This document shows, in pieces, positions 53,613 through 63,164 of a stretch of DNA of 64,000 nt (its first letter is position 1; every line of letters begins with the position of its first letter). The notes below the pieces were generated by a model. The model was not told the DNA's origin. It did not search any database and worked only from the letters and a program-made list of their open reading frames with translations. Made by a program: the position numbers and the translations under genes. The DNA comes from Sphingomonas sp. EC-HK361 (GTDB lineage Bacteria > Pseudomonadota > Alphaproteobacteria > Sphingomonadales > Sphingomonadaceae), in assembly GCF_902498785.1 (NCBI RefSeq), contig NZ_LR701493.1, forward strand, positions 22,272-86,271. Reading direction: 5' to 3'.

Positions 53613-55127
53613 GTGCACGAAGTCGCGGTCAATCCCTGGGTAGCGCTGGCGTATCTCGTCGCGGGCGTGTGCTTCATCCTCGCGCTGCGCGGGCTGTCGT
53701 CGCCGGTGTCGAGCCAGCGCGGCAATCGGTTCGGCATGATCGGCATGGCGATCGCGGTCGTGACGACGCTGGTGACGCATGTGCCGGTCTATCCTGCTAG
53801 CGAAGTGTTGAGAGATTCGGTTGGCCGCGCTTTGGCGATAACCCGGCCATTCCCGCATTTGGACATGATCGCCGCGATCGAAATCCTCGCCGCCATCGCC
53901 GTCGGCGCCGCGATCGGCATCGTTACCGCGCGGCGCATCGCGATGACCGCGATGCCGCAGCTCGTAGCCGCCTTCCACAGCCTCGTCGGCCTCGCCGCGG
54001 TGCTCGTCGCGTGCGCCGCGTTCCTCAATCCCGTCGCGTTCGGCATCGCCGATCTCGTCGTGCCGATGATCGGCCAGCCCTTCGCCGCGATCCACCAGGT
54101 CAGCCGTGTCGAGATGGGGCTTGGCGTCGCGATCGGCGCGATCACCTTTTCCGGCTCCGTCATCGCGTTCCTGAAGCTGAACGGCAATATGGGCGGCAAG
54201 CCGATTCTGCTGCCAGCGCGGCACGTCATCAACCTCACCGTCCTGGCGGCGATCCTCGGCCTCATCGCCTATTTCGTGACCGACCAGAGCGGGTGGATCT
54301 TCTGGACGATCGTCATACTCTCGTTCGCGATCGGCTTTCTGCTCATCATTCCGATCGGCGGAGCGGACATGCCGGTCGTGGTGTCGATGCTGAACAGCTA
54401 TTCGGGCTGGGCGGCGGCGGCGATGGGGTTCACGCTCCACAACAGCGCGATGATCATCACCGGCGCGCTCGTCGGCTCGTCGGGCGCGATCCTCTCCTAC
54501 ATCATGTGCCGCGCGATGAACCGCAGCTTCATCAGCGTGATCGCGGGCGGCTTCGGCGCGGTGGCGGATGCGGGCGGTGGCGACGCGAAGGAGCAGCGTC
54601 CGTGGAAGCGCGGCTCGGCGGAGGACGCCGCGTTCCTGATGAGCCAGGCCGAACAGGTCATCATCGTCCCCGGCTATGGCATGGCGGTGGCGCAGGCGCA
54701 GCACGTGCTGCGCGAGATGGCCGACAAGCTGAAGGCGGAAGGCGTCCGCGTGAAATATGCGATCCACCCGGTCGCGGGCCGCATGCCGGGGCACATGAAC
54801 GTGCTGCTCGCCGAGGCGAACGTACCGTATGACGAGGTCTTCGAGCTGGATGACATCAATTCGGAGTTCGCCCAGACCGACGTCGCGTTCGTGATCGGCG
54901 CGAACGACGTCACCAATCCGGCGGCAAAGACCGACAAGACCTCGCCGATCTACGGCATGCCGGTGCTCGACGTGGAAAAAGCCAAGACGGTGCTATTCGT
55001 GAAGCGATCGATGGGGGGCGTCGGCTATGCGGGCGTCGACAACGACGTGTTCTACATGGACAACACCATGATGTTGCTGGCCGACGCGAAGAAGATGGTG
55101 GAGGAGATCGTCAAGGCGCTCGATTGA
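53613..55127 (+). CDS. pntB: NAD(P) transhydrogenase subunit beta
   Basis: The 504-residue subunit has an N-terminal membrane region (RGNRFGMIGMAIAVVTTL, MPQLVAAFHSLVGLAA). The C-terminal NADP-binding domain has PGYGMAVAQAQH and KRSMGGVGYAGVDNDVFY. The start is a GTG at 53613. Residues about 60-84, between the first membrane helices, look inserted: they use codons rare in the rest of the gene (AGA, ATA, GTT, several TTG). The frame stays open. Confidence 0.95.
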   Translation: MHEVAVNPWVALAYLVAGVCFILALRGLSSPVSSQRGNRFGMIGMAIAVVTTLVTHVPVYPASEVLRDSVGRALAITRPFPHLDMIAAIEILAAIAVGAAIGIVTARRIAMTAMPQLVAAFHSLVGLAAVLVACAAFLNPVAFGIADLVVPMIGQPFAAIHQVSRVEMGLGVAIGAITFSGSVIAFLKLNGNMGGKPILLPARHVINLTVLAAILGLIAYFVTDQSGWIFWTIVILSFAIGFLLIIPIGGADMPVVVSMLNSYSGWAAAAMGFTLHNSAMIITGALVGSSGAILSYIMCRAMNRSFISVIAGGFGAVADAGGGDAKEQRPWKRGSAEDAAFLMSQAEQVIIVPGYGMAVAQAQHVLREMADKLKAEGVRVKYAIHPVAGRMPGHMNVLLAEANVPYDEVFELDDINSEFAQTDVAFVIGANDVTNPAAKTDKTSPIYGMPVLDVEKAKTVLFVKRSMGGVGYAGVDNDVFYMDNTMMLLADAKKMVEEIVKALD

Positions 55128-55283
55128 TGTGACGCCGGGATATACATCCGATCTGGATGGGTCTCTTGTGACACACTCGCCAACCCTCTGCGTTGTCTAA
55201 CCAAAATGGACGCGAATAGCCTGCGTCCGCGCGGCGAATTACGTAGTTTGCGTCACGGGGTCGCAAAACACAGGGGACGTCTG

Positions 55284-56243
55284 ATGCTCTGGGGAGCAGA
55301 GAGAGATTTGGGGGAAGACTCGGTCGGCAGCCATCGCGGCGGGGTGCTGGTTGTCGCCGCCAATGATTTCGTCGGCAGCCGCGTTCTCGCCGATGCGGAA
55401 ATCGCCAATGTGCGAATGTGCGGATGTGTCACCTGGTCGCAGGCCGCAAGCCGGATTGCCGCGCAGGCGAATGAACCTATCGTGTTTCTTGAGATGGGCG
55501 GCGCGCCGGACCACGTCATCGCCGATGCCCTGCCCGCGACGCTCGATGCCGCGCGTGCCGGTGGCAACCGGCTGATCGTCGCGTTCGACGCATCGCAGAT
55601 CGACCTCGCCGCCGCTCTCATCCCGCCACAGGACGAAATCCTGCTGTGCGATGCAACGCCGGCGGAGCGCGCGGCGGCGATGGCGCTGGCGGTCGCTGAG
55701 GCAGCGGACCACCGGCTGAACGAGCGCCTGCGGGACAACGATACCGCGAGACTGGCGCGCCTCAACGAAGAGGTCGCGCGGATCGCCGACGTGCTGAGCC
55801 GGCTAAGCCACCGTGGCAGCGTCGACGGGATGCTGGCGCGCGGTTATGTGTCGGACCGACGGCAGGGCTTCGATGCCGGCGTGACGGCGCCCGCGCCGAT
55901 CGATCCGTCGACGATCCGCCAAGCGATCCGCGCGCGGCGCCTGCGCGACCGGATCGTCGGCGAAGGCCTGTTCGAGGACCCGGCTTGGGACATGCTGCTC
56001 GATCTCTTCGCCGCACATCTGGAACGCGCGCAGGTTTCGGTATCGAGCCTGTGCATCGCGGCGGCCGTCGCGCCGACCACGGCGCTGCGCTGGATCGGGC
56101 GGATGACCCAGGCGGGGCTGATCGAGCGGCATCCCGACCCGTTCGACAAGCGCCGTGTCTTCATGGCGCTGACCGCGGATGCGCAGGCGAAGATGCGCAG
56201 CTATGTCGCGGCTCTGACTGCGCAGGGGCTGCCCGTGGTCTAA
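55284..56243 (+). CDS. MarR-type transcriptional regulator with receiver-like N-terminus
   Basis: The 319-residue protein starts with an alternating strand-helix region (GGVLVVAANDFVGSRVLADA to about residue 125) that resembles a CheY-like fold. At the phosphoacceptor position it reads FLEMGG. A helical linker and a C-terminal winged helix follow (SSLCIAAAVAPTTALRWIGRMTQAGLIERHPDPFDKR across the MarR domain). The ATG at 55284 follows AGGGGA; 55206 is an alternative. Regulated genes are unknown. Confidence 0.75.
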   Translation: MLWGAERDLGEDSVGSHRGGVLVVAANDFVGSRVLADAEIANVRMCGCVTWSQAASRIAAQANEPIVFLEMGGAPDHVIADALPATLDAARAGGNRLIVAFDASQIDLAAALIPPQDEILLCDATPAERAAAMALAVAEAADHRLNERLRDNDTARLARLNEEVARIADVLSRLSHRGSVDGMLARGYVSDRRQGFDAGVTAPAPIDPSTIRQAIRARRLRDRIVGEGLFEDPAWDMLLDLFAAHLERAQVSVSSLCIAAAVAPTTALRWIGRMTQAGLIERHPDPFDKRRVFMALTADAQAKMRSYVAALTAQGLPVV

Positions 56244-56346
56244 GGGGTGCGTTGGCCAGTCTCGGCGCAATGCTGAAGAGGGCAGCAGCGGTATCGCGTG
56301 GTGTCTTGACTGCGCTGTACACGAACGTTTGCCGGCTGGTTGTTCC

Positions 56347-57102
56347 TCAGCCGCCGACCGTCACCAGCACGAGGCTCACATTGTCCGACCCGTCGCGCTC
56401 CACCGCGCGGCGCAGGAGTTCGCGTCCCGTCTGCCCGGGGCGGGTGACCTCGCGGGCAAGGTCGGCGAGGGGCAGGCTGCGCGAGAAGCCGTCGGAGCAC
56501 AGCAGGAAGCGGTCACCGGGCAAAACATCGACATGCCGGTGCGCGATATCGACCGCCGGGCCGACGCCGAGCGCGCGGGTGACGACATGCGCACGCGGGT
56601 GGCGCTCGGCGTCTTCGGCGGCGATCAGCCCGGCATCGACCAGATCCTGCACGACGCTGTGATCGTGGCTGATCTGCTCTGCGCGGCCGGCGCGGATCCG
56701 GTAGGCGCGGCTGTCGCCTGCCCAAAGGATGTCGGCGCTCGATCCCTCGATCCGCAGCGCCACGATCGTCGCGCCGCTCTGCCCGCCGGTGCGCGCATTC
56801 TCCGCGACGATGGTCGCGTTCGCCGTGTCGATCGCGGCGCGCACACTCGCGCAGGTTATCTCGGGCGCGTCGGCTGCGGCTTGCAGCGCCTCCATCGCGC
56901 GGGTCGCCGCCAGATCGCCACCGCCATGTCCGCCCATGCCGTCCGCGACCGCCCACAAACCCCGATCCGGGCGATCAAGCAACCGGTCTTCGTTGACCTG
57001 ACGCACCAGCCCGACATGGGTCAGCGCCCCGGAGGTCAGTGTCGGCGTTGCGGCGTCGTCCATGATATCCTCGCGGCGCGCGAACAGGCGCGAGAGGCGC
57101 AT
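56347..57102 (-). CDS. PP2C-family Ser/Thr protein phosphatase (PppA-like)
   Basis: The 251-residue phosphatase has the metal-binding motifs VNEDRL, VADGMGGHGGGD, CSDGFSR and DGSDNVS. Together with the upstream FHA and kinase genes it forms the kinase/FHA/phosphatase cassette known from post-translational control of type VI secretion. The start at 57102 overlaps the FHA stop (TGATG); an ATG at 57063 has a stronger GAGGA site and would remove 13 residues. Confidence 0.9.
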   Translation of the reverse strand: MRLSRLFARREDIMDDAATPTLTSGALTHVGLVRQVNEDRLLDRPDRGLWAVADGMGGHGGGDLAATRAMEALQAAADAPEITCASVRAAIDTANATIVAENARTGGQSGATIVALRIEGSSADILWAGDSRAYRIRAGRAEQISHDHSVVQDLVDAGLIAAEDAERHPRAHVVTRALGVGPAVDIAHRHVDVLPGDRFLLCSDGFSRSLPLADLAREVTRPGQTGRELLRRAVERDGSDNVSLVLVTVGG

Positions 57103-58106
57103 CAGCCACCGTCCCGCGTGCGCTGTTCGGCCGCATCATAGGCCTTTACGAACGCCTGATCGAGCGAGCCGCTGGTGCCTTCGCTCAGCTGGCGGGTCAG
57201 GTCCGCGTGGCGGGTTGCAGCCGCCTGCACCTGGCGCGCGGCGCGGTTCTGGAGAAGACCGCCCTTGCCAGCGGCGTCCGACAGCGCGGCGGGCGAAAAG
57301 CTGTCGACTGCGCAGCGCAGCGACCCCTGAAGGCCGGCAAAGGTCGCAATCAGGTGGCGCTTGATGTCCTGAAACGACGTGCTGATCGCTGCCGATCCCG
57401 ACAGGAACCCGCTTGCGCCGCTGAGCAGCAGGTCGATTGCGAGGCGCTGCGTCGGCGCCCATTTGAACGGGTTGTTGCCGGTGCCGCCGATCGTCGTGCG
57501 CGCCAGGCTGTAGCGGCCGCGCGCACGGTCGCGCTCGGCCATCAGGTCGCCGATGCCGAGCACCATCTGGCGGTAGACCGCGCCGGCGCGCTGCATGATC
57601 TCGGCGGGGTCTTCGCTCGACAGGAGTGACGCGTCGAGGCCGGCACCGCGGCAGAACGCCTCGAGCAGCGAACCTTCTTCGGAACCCGGAAGCGGCGCCG
57701 GCGCGTCGGACCAGTCGGTCGGCACCCGGGTCGATCCGCCGAGCGGTGGGGTAAGCACCATCGTGCGCGTCACGTCCTCCGGCGAATCGTCGAGCATTGT
57801 GCGCGTTGCGGCGATCCGGAAGCGCCCCATCCGCAGCGTGAAGGGGACGGTGACGGGCACATCGACGAGATCGGGGAGGCGATCCCCGGTCGAATCGTCG
57901 AAGACGCCGTTGGCCCCGAGCGGGCGGACGATGAGCCCATCGAGCGCGGGCGCGATCTCGCAGTGGGCGCGCGAGATCATCCGGTCGGGATCGACGATCG
58001 GCCAGTCGCAACTGCCGTCACGCCCGATGCTGAGCGATCCATCGCGCAGCAGCCGCGCGTCGATCGGCTGCGCATCGCCTTCCTCGAATAGCTGGAGCAT
58101 GTACAT
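57102..58106 (-). CDS. FHA-domain protein, TagH/ImpI-like
   Basis: The 334-residue protein has an N-terminal FHA domain with GRDGSCDWPI and SRAHCEI near residues 28-52, which binds phosphothreonine. A C-terminal region, NPFKWAPTQRLAIDLLL and ISTSFQDIKRHLIATFAGLQ, is typical of type VI secretion-associated FHA proteins. It would be the switch read by the neighbouring kinase and phosphatase. GAGGAG precedes the ATG at 58106. Confidence 0.88.
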   Translation of the reverse strand: MYMLQLFEEGDAQPIDARLLRDGSLSIGRDGSCDWPIVDPDRMISRAHCEIAPALDGLIVRPLGANGVFDDSTGDRLPDLVDVPVTVPFTLRMGRFRIAATRTMLDDSPEDVTRTMVLTPPLGGSTRVPTDWSDAPAPLPGSEEGSLLEAFCRGAGLDASLLSSEDPAEIMQRAGAVYRQMVLGIGDLMAERDRARGRYSLARTTIGGTGNNPFKWAPTQRLAIDLLLSGASGFLSGSAAISTSFQDIKRHLIATFAGLQGSLRCAVDSFSPAALSDAAGKGGLLQNRAARQVQAAATRHADLTRQLSEGTSGSLDQAFVKAYDAAEQRTRDGG

Positions 58107-58117
58107 GGTGTCGCTCC

Positions 58118-59779
58118 TCAGGCCGCGAGCCGTGGTGCCGGCTCGACGCGGGTCGCGAGCAGCGCGGCCGGGTCGGGCGCCGAAGCACCCGCGAGGCGGG
58201 GCTCCACCGAATCGGCGAGCTGATTGAACGCGTCGAACGTGGCCCCGAACTCGTCGCGATTGCGGTGCGCGATCCGGATCGCGAAATCGGACGTGCGCGC
58301 ATCGGCCAGCGCGCGTTGCAGCCGGCGGAGCGGGCGCGCGACGATCGAGCCGCTGAGATAGCCGATGACGAGGACGACCCCCATCACGATCGCGGCGAGC
58401 GCGAAGAGCAGCCAGCGTGCGCCGTCGATGGCGGCATCGAGCGCGGCGCGGCGCACGACCAGATCGACGGTGCCGAAATCGGCGCCGGCATAGCGGATCG
58501 GGCGAACGAAGCGCAGCCCCGGCGCGCTACCGGTGTCGACCGCGGTTACAGCGGTTCGCTCGGTCGAATCGAGCGCGCGTTCGTTCGCCGGCGGGGCATA
58601 GCGCTTTCCGATCAACGCCGGATCGCTCGCGGCGCGGATGACGCCGCCGGCGTCGGCCACCACCACGTCGCGAATGCCCTGATCGCGCGCGGCACTGATC
58701 ACGAAGGCTTGCAGCGATGCCCAGTCCTGCTGCTCGGCCGGCAACCCTGCATTGTCGGCCGCGAGCACCGCGGCATTGCTCGTCACGAATCCGGCGATCG
58801 ATGCGCCCGAGGTGATCGCCATATGCTCCAGCGTGCGCTGCTGGCGCGACAGGATCGGCGAGATGCTGGCGAACAGCGCGACCGCGGTGAGGGCGACGAG
58901 GACGAGCGGCAGCTTGATGCGGATCGAAAGGCCGCGCCGGGCGACCGGGCGATCGACCGTCGCCGCCATCAACTCGCGCTGGAGGGCATCGTGGAGCGCC
59001 GTCGCGTCGGCAAAGCGCGCCTCGGGTTTCTTGGCGAGAAGCTTGTCGATGATCGCGCGCAACCCGGGGGGACAATCCGCGGCCGAACGGTCAATCGGCG
59101 CGACCTTTTCCTGCGCGATCTGGATGGCGAGAGTCGCCATGCCCGGTGCGTCGAACGCGACCTTCCCCGTCACCATCTCATACAGGACGACACCGAGCGA
59201 GAAGAGATCGGAACGGCGATCGACCGGCATCCCGAGCGCCTGTTCGGGGCTCATATATCGCGGCGTGCCGATCATCTGACCGGCCTGCGTGCGCGCCAGG
59301 TGATCGACCTCGCCCACGCGCGCGACGCCGAAATCGAGGAGCTTGGCGGTCCGGCCGTCCACGGACAGCAGGATGTTCGACGGCTTCACATCGCGGTGGA
59401 CGATGCCTTGGGCGTGCGCATAGCCGAGCGCGGACGCCATCTGAGCGCCGAGCAGTAGCACGCGTTCATAGGACATCCGCCCTTGTGCGGCGAGCACGTC
59501 GTCGAGCGGTTTACCCTCGACCAGTTCCATCGCGATATAGGGGACGCCGTCTGCTTCGCCGACATCGTAGATCGTCGCTATGTGCGCGTGGCTGAGCGCG
59601 CCAGCCGCCCGCGCCTCGCGCATGAAGCGTGCGCCGAGTTCGGGGTCGCGACGATAGTCGGGCTTCAGCACCTTGATCGCGACGGTGCGCCCGATGCTCG
59701 GGTCGTGCGCGCGGAACACGTCCGCCATCGCGCCTTCGCCGAGACGCCCCTCGATCCGATAGCGGCCGAGCATGTCCAT
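58118..59779 (-). CDS. Ser/Thr protein kinase with C-terminal sensor and HAMP domain
   Basis: The 553-residue protein begins with a Hanks-type kinase domain (LGEGAMADVFRAHD, VAIKVLK, HRDVKPSNILL, LDFGVARV, GTPRYMSPEQ) over residues 7-265. A membrane helix near 288-305, an extracytoplasmic region of about 140 residues, a second helix near 455-475 and a HAMP domain (SIVARPLRRLQRAL) follow. No output domain comes after HAMP. The ATG at 59779 follows AGGA at 8 bp. It is presumed to act with TagH- and PppA-like neighbours. Confidence 0.88.
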   Translation of the reverse strand: MDMLGRYRIEGRLGEGAMADVFRAHDPSIGRTVAIKVLKPDYRRDPELGARFMREARAAGALSHAHIATIYDVGEADGVPYIAMELVEGKPLDDVLAAQGRMSYERVLLLGAQMASALGYAHAQGIVHRDVKPSNILLSVDGRTAKLLDFGVARVGEVDHLARTQAGQMIGTPRYMSPEQALGMPVDRRSDLFSLGVVLYEMVTGKVAFDAPGMATLAIQIAQEKVAPIDRSAADCPPGLRAIIDKLLAKKPEARFADATALHDALQRELMAATVDRPVARRGLSIRIKLPLVLVALTAVALFASISPILSRQQRTLEHMAITSGASIAGFVTSNAAVLAADNAGLPAEQQDWASLQAFVISAARDQGIRDVVVADAGGVIRAASDPALIGKRYAPPANERALDSTERTAVTAVDTGSAPGLRFVRPIRYAGADFGTVDLVVRRAALDAAIDGARWLLFALAAIVMGVVLVIGYLSGSIVARPLRRLQRALADARTSDFAIRIAHRNRDEFGATFDAFNQLADSVEPRLAGASAPDPAALLATRVEPAPRLAA

Positions 59780-59880
59780 ATACGCGGTCCTCACTTGGTC
59801 CAGCGACCGCGTTTACGCCGCTTGCGTTAAGCAACTCTTCCAGTGGAGGCGCACAAAATTGTAAATAATATTAATCTGGA

Positions 59881-60609
59881 TCAACGCCGAGCGCGGACGG
59901 TGGTCGCGATCCGCTCGGCGCGGGCGAGATCGCGCGCGATCAGCGGATTGGTGGGGTCGAGCGCGCGGGCGCGGCGCAGCAGGCCGACGGCGCGCGCGAC
60001 GTTGCCCTGGTTGAGCGCGGCGAGTCCGGCGGCACGTGCCTGCCGCGCTGCGACGGGGTTGGCGGCAGGAGCCGCCGGCGCGGGCTTGGTCGCGGGCTTT
60101 GGACGCTCGGCTTGCGGTTGCGGGCGAGGACGCGACGGTTCAACCGACGCCCGCGGCGGCGCTGCCCGGGGTGCTTCTCCGGGAATGCGGAGACTCTGGC
60201 CGGGCGCGAGCGTCGCCGGATTGTCGATGCCGTTGTAGCGCGCAAGCTGATATGCTTTCAGCCGAGTGCCGAGGAAGCGCTGCGACAGATCGAGCATCGT
60301 ATCGCCCGCGCGCACCGTGTAGGCAAAGCTTTCCGCGCCGAGCTGCGCCTTCGCATCGCCATCGATCGCATTGCGCAGGACGAGCGCCGACGCGTTCATC
60401 GGATCGCGCTTCAGCACGGCCTTCAGCCGGCTGCGCGCGGCCTTGGTGTCGCCCTGCATCAGCAGGGCCTGGATCGCATCGATCTCGTCGGTCGTCGGCG
60501 CGACGGCGGTCGGAGTCTGCGGGCGCGGCGTGTGCCCCGAACAGGCGGCGAGCACGCCGAGCGCGGCGGCGGGAAGCAGGCGGGCGATGCGCCGGGCGTG
60601 GAGGGTCAT
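59881..60609 (-). CDS. LysM-domain lipoprotein with TPR-like ends
   Basis: The 242-residue protein has a lipoprotein signal (LGVLAACSG, lipid-carrying Cys near residue 23) and an N-terminal repeat-like helix pair. A LysM domain follows ([18 protein letters not shown] to [15 protein letters not shown]), then a Pro/Ala linker and C-terminal TPR-like helices. LysM domains bind peptidoglycan. It is coupled to the EAL gene by a 4-bp overlap. Confidence 0.82.
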   Translation of the reverse strand: MTLHARRIARLLPAAALGVLAACSGHTPRPQTPTAVAPTTDEIDAIQALLMQGDTKAARSRLKAVLKRDPMNASALVLRNAIDGDAKAQLGAESFAYTVRAGDTMLDLSQRFLGTRLKAYQLARYNGIDNPATLAPGQSLRIPGEAPRAAPPRASVEPSRPRPQPQAERPKPATKPAPAAPAANPVAARQARAAGLAALNQGNVARAVGLLRRARALDPTNPLIARDLARAERIATTVRARR

Positions 60610-62249
60610 GCGGTAAGCCTTTTACTGATGCTGGTCTGGATCGCGGTCGGATCGACGGCGAGAAGGGCCGCGAGCGTATCGGGCGCGCGGACGAATGCCT
60701 CGAAATCGGCGGGCGGCATCGGTCGCGCGAAATGAAAGCCCTGGAAATGGGTGCAGCCGTGCTGGCGCAACCACAGATATTCCTCGCGCCGTTCCACCCC
60801 TTCCGCCAGCACTCGCGCACCGAGCCCGCGGCCGAGCGCGATGATGCTCTGGCAGATCGCCTGACTGTCGCGGCGGCGATCGACCTCGGTCACGAACTGG
60901 CGGTCGATCTTGATCTTGTCGAAGGCGAGCGTGCGCAGCGCGGTGAGGCTGGAAAAACCGGTGCCGAAATCGTCGATCGCGATGGTGACGCCGAGTGCGC
61001 GCAGCGAGTCGAAGAGCGCGCGGGTATGCTCGGTATCCTGGGTGGCGGCGCTTTCGGTGAGCTCGAGCTCGAGCGCGCTGGCGGGCAGGCGGTGGCGGCG
61101 AAAGCTGCGCTCGACCAGCGCGCGCACATCGGGTCGGGCAAGCTGGTGCGCCGATGCGTTCACCGCGACGCGCAAAGCGCCGAGGCTCGCAGTCTGCCAG
61201 CGCCGAGCCTCGCGGCAGGCGCTGTTCAGCACCCACAGGCCGATTTCCTCGGAAAGCCCGGCGTCTTCCATGATCGGGATGAAGGTCGATGGCGGCACCA
61301 TGCCCCGCGAGGTATGGGTCCAGCGCAACAGCGCCTCCGCGCCGCAGACTCGCGCGTCGGCCGAATCGATGAGCGGCTGGTAATGGAGCGAGAGTTCGTG
61401 GCGCGCGATCGCCTGGCGCAGGTCCTGTTCGATCGCGAATCGATCGCGCACTTCGGCGATTGGATCGGCGCTGACACGCGCGCCTTCGGGGGCGGCGGGG
61501 CCAAGCGTCGCGGCCGCGCGGGCGCGGGCGAGGAGCGCGTCGGGTGATGCCGTGTCGGCCATCCGCGCATGACCGCAGCGGATCTCGGGAAGGATCTCGC
61601 GCCCATCTTCGGTGATCGCGCTGCCGAGGGCGTAGCGCACCGCCTCCAGTTCGGTGACGGCGTTCGACGCATCGCTGTCGGGGCCATACCAGATCGCGAT
61701 CTGACTGCGGTCGACATGGGCGACCATCCGCCGCGACACCATGCGCGCGGTGCGGTCGGCGAGGATCGTGCAGAGGCGGTCGGCGAGCGCGGTGTCGAAA
61801 GCGCTCAGCCGCTCGACATCGGGAAAGAAGAGGATACCGAGCGTGCCGTCGCCATCGGCCGCGATTCGCGCCAGCAGGGGTTCCCGGGTCGGCAGCCCGG
61901 TCAGCCGGTGGCGCTGGCCGAGCCGCTCTTCGTTCGCGGCGAAATGGCGCTCGACCGATCCGACCAGCGAATCAAGTGACCGCCCGTCTGCCTGATCCAG
62001 GGCGGCAAGCCGTCGCAGGCGCCGGACCGCGCGACCGATCGCGGCCTCGCGCAGCACCGAATGGCCGAGACAGGCGGCGGCGACCCCCACGAGCAGCAAC
62101 GTCGCCGCCCCGAGATTCTCGTCGGATGTCGCCAGTCGAACGAAGAGCAGGCTGACGAGCAGCAGGACGACGGCGGGCAGGGCGTGCGGCTGCAACCGCG
62201 CGATACGCGCGGCGAAATCGCCAGAGGTCGCCGGTCCAGTGCGCCGCAT
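60606..62249 (-). CDS. EAL-domain cyclic-di-GMP phosphodiesterase with degenerate GGDEF
   Basis: The 547-residue protein has two membrane helices in the first 75 residues and a GGDEF-like region whose active-site motif is lost (WYGPD at that place). A complete EAL domain follows: [35 protein letters not shown] and EGVE are all present. It should break down c-di-GMP, with the GGDEF part perhaps sensory. It is the first gene of a leftward run and overlaps the LysM gene. Confidence 0.9.
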   Translation of the reverse strand: MRRTGPATSGDFAARIARLQPHALPAVVLLLVSLLFVRLATSDENLGAATLLLVGVAAACLGHSVLREAAIGRAVRRLRRLAALDQADGRSLDSLVGSVERHFAANEERLGQRHRLTGLPTREPLLARIAADGDGTLGILFFPDVERLSAFDTALADRLCTILADRTARMVSRRMVAHVDRSQIAIWYGPDSDASNAVTELEAVRYALGSAITEDGREILPEIRCGHARMADTASPDALLARARAAATLGPAAPEGARVSADPIAEVRDRFAIEQDLRQAIARHELSLHYQPLIDSADARVCGAEALLRWTHTSRGMVPPSTFIPIMEDAGLSEEIGLWVLNSACREARRWQTASLGALRVAVNASAHQLARPDVRALVERSFRRHRLPASALELELTESAATQDTEHTRALFDSLRALGVTIAIDDFGTGFSSLTALRTLAFDKIKIDRQFVTEVDRRRDSQAICQSIIALGRGLGARVLAEGVERREEYLWLRQHGCTHFQGFHFARPMPPADFEAFVRAPDTLAALLAVDPTAIQTSISKRLTA

Positions 62250-62366
62250 CAGGCCGGGGTAAACGACATTTCCCTACAACTGCTTAAGGCGCGTGGCGGG
62301 CCTCGTCATTGCTTTGCGGACGAAAGCGGGATGGCGGCGAGCGTCGCGCGCATTAGGGTGCGGAGC

Positions 62367-63164
62367 ATGACGAATGCACCCATTCGAATCGGTATCGGCG
62401 GCTGGACCTTCGAGCCGTGGCGCGGCCCCTTCTATCCGCCCAAATGGCCGATCAAACGCGAGCTGGAATATGCCGCGTCGAAGCTGACCGCGATCGAGGT
62501 CAACGGCACCTATTATAGCGGGTTAAAGCCGCAGACCTTCGCCAACTGGCGCGAGTCTGTGCCCGACGGCTTCGTCTTCACGCTGAAGGCGTCGCGCTTC
62601 TGCACCAACCGCAAGGTGCTGGCGGAAGGCGGCGAGTCGATCGCCCGCTTCGTCGGGCAGGGCATCGTCGAACTCGGCGACCGGCTTGGGCCGATCCTGT
62701 GGCAGTTCATGGCGACGAAGAGGTTCGACGCCGACGACTTTCGCGCCTTCCTCGCGCTGCTTCCCAAGAGCGAAGCTGGCGTGGCGCTCCGCCACGCGGT
62801 GCAGGTGCGGCACGAAAGCTTCGCGGTGCCCGAATTCGTCGCGATGTGCCGCGAGGCGGGGGTGGCGATCGTCTATGCCCAGTCGGACGCCTATCCCGCC
62901 ATCGCCGACATGACCGCCGACTTCGTCTATGCGCGGATCGAAACCGCGGTCGAGGACGAACCGCTCGGCTATTCGGACAAGGACCTCGATCGCTGGGCGG
63001 CCTCGACGCGAGCATGGGCAAGGGGAGAACAGCCTGCCGGCCTTCCCTATGTCGGCGGCGAAACGCCCGCCAAGACGGCGCGCGAGACGTTTCTGTTCTT
63101 CATTGCGGGCGCCAAGGTCCGCAATCCGCTCGCTGCGCAAGCGCTGATCGCGCGGCTCGGCTAG
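62367..63164 (+). CDS. DUF72 domain protein
   Basis: The 265-residue protein matches the DUF72 TIM-barrel family. It has RIGIGGWTFEPWRGPFYPP at the start, TAIEVNGTYYSGLKPQTFANW, and FVFTLKASRF in the middle. The biochemical function of the family is unknown. A long in-frame extension upstream is not supported by a ribosome site; CGGAG lies just before the ATG at 62367. Confidence 0.9.
   Translation: MTNAPIRIGIGGWTFEPWRGPFYPPKWPIKRELEYAASKLTAIEVNGTYYSGLKPQTFANWRESVPDGFVFTLKASRFCTNRKVLAEGGESIARFVGQGIVELGDRLGPILWQFMATKRFDADDFRAFLALLPKSEAGVALRHAVQVRHESFAVPEFVAMCREAGVAIVYAQSDAYPAIADMTADFVYARIETAVEDEPLGYSDKDLDRWAASTRAWARGEQPAGLPYVGGETPAKTARETFLFFIAGAKVRNPLAAQALIARLG

Noticed and set aside
56347-62249. 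A full type VI secretion locus
   Set aside because: Only the regulatory kinase, FHA and phosphatase genes are present. No sheath, VgrG, ClpV or baseplate gene is visible.
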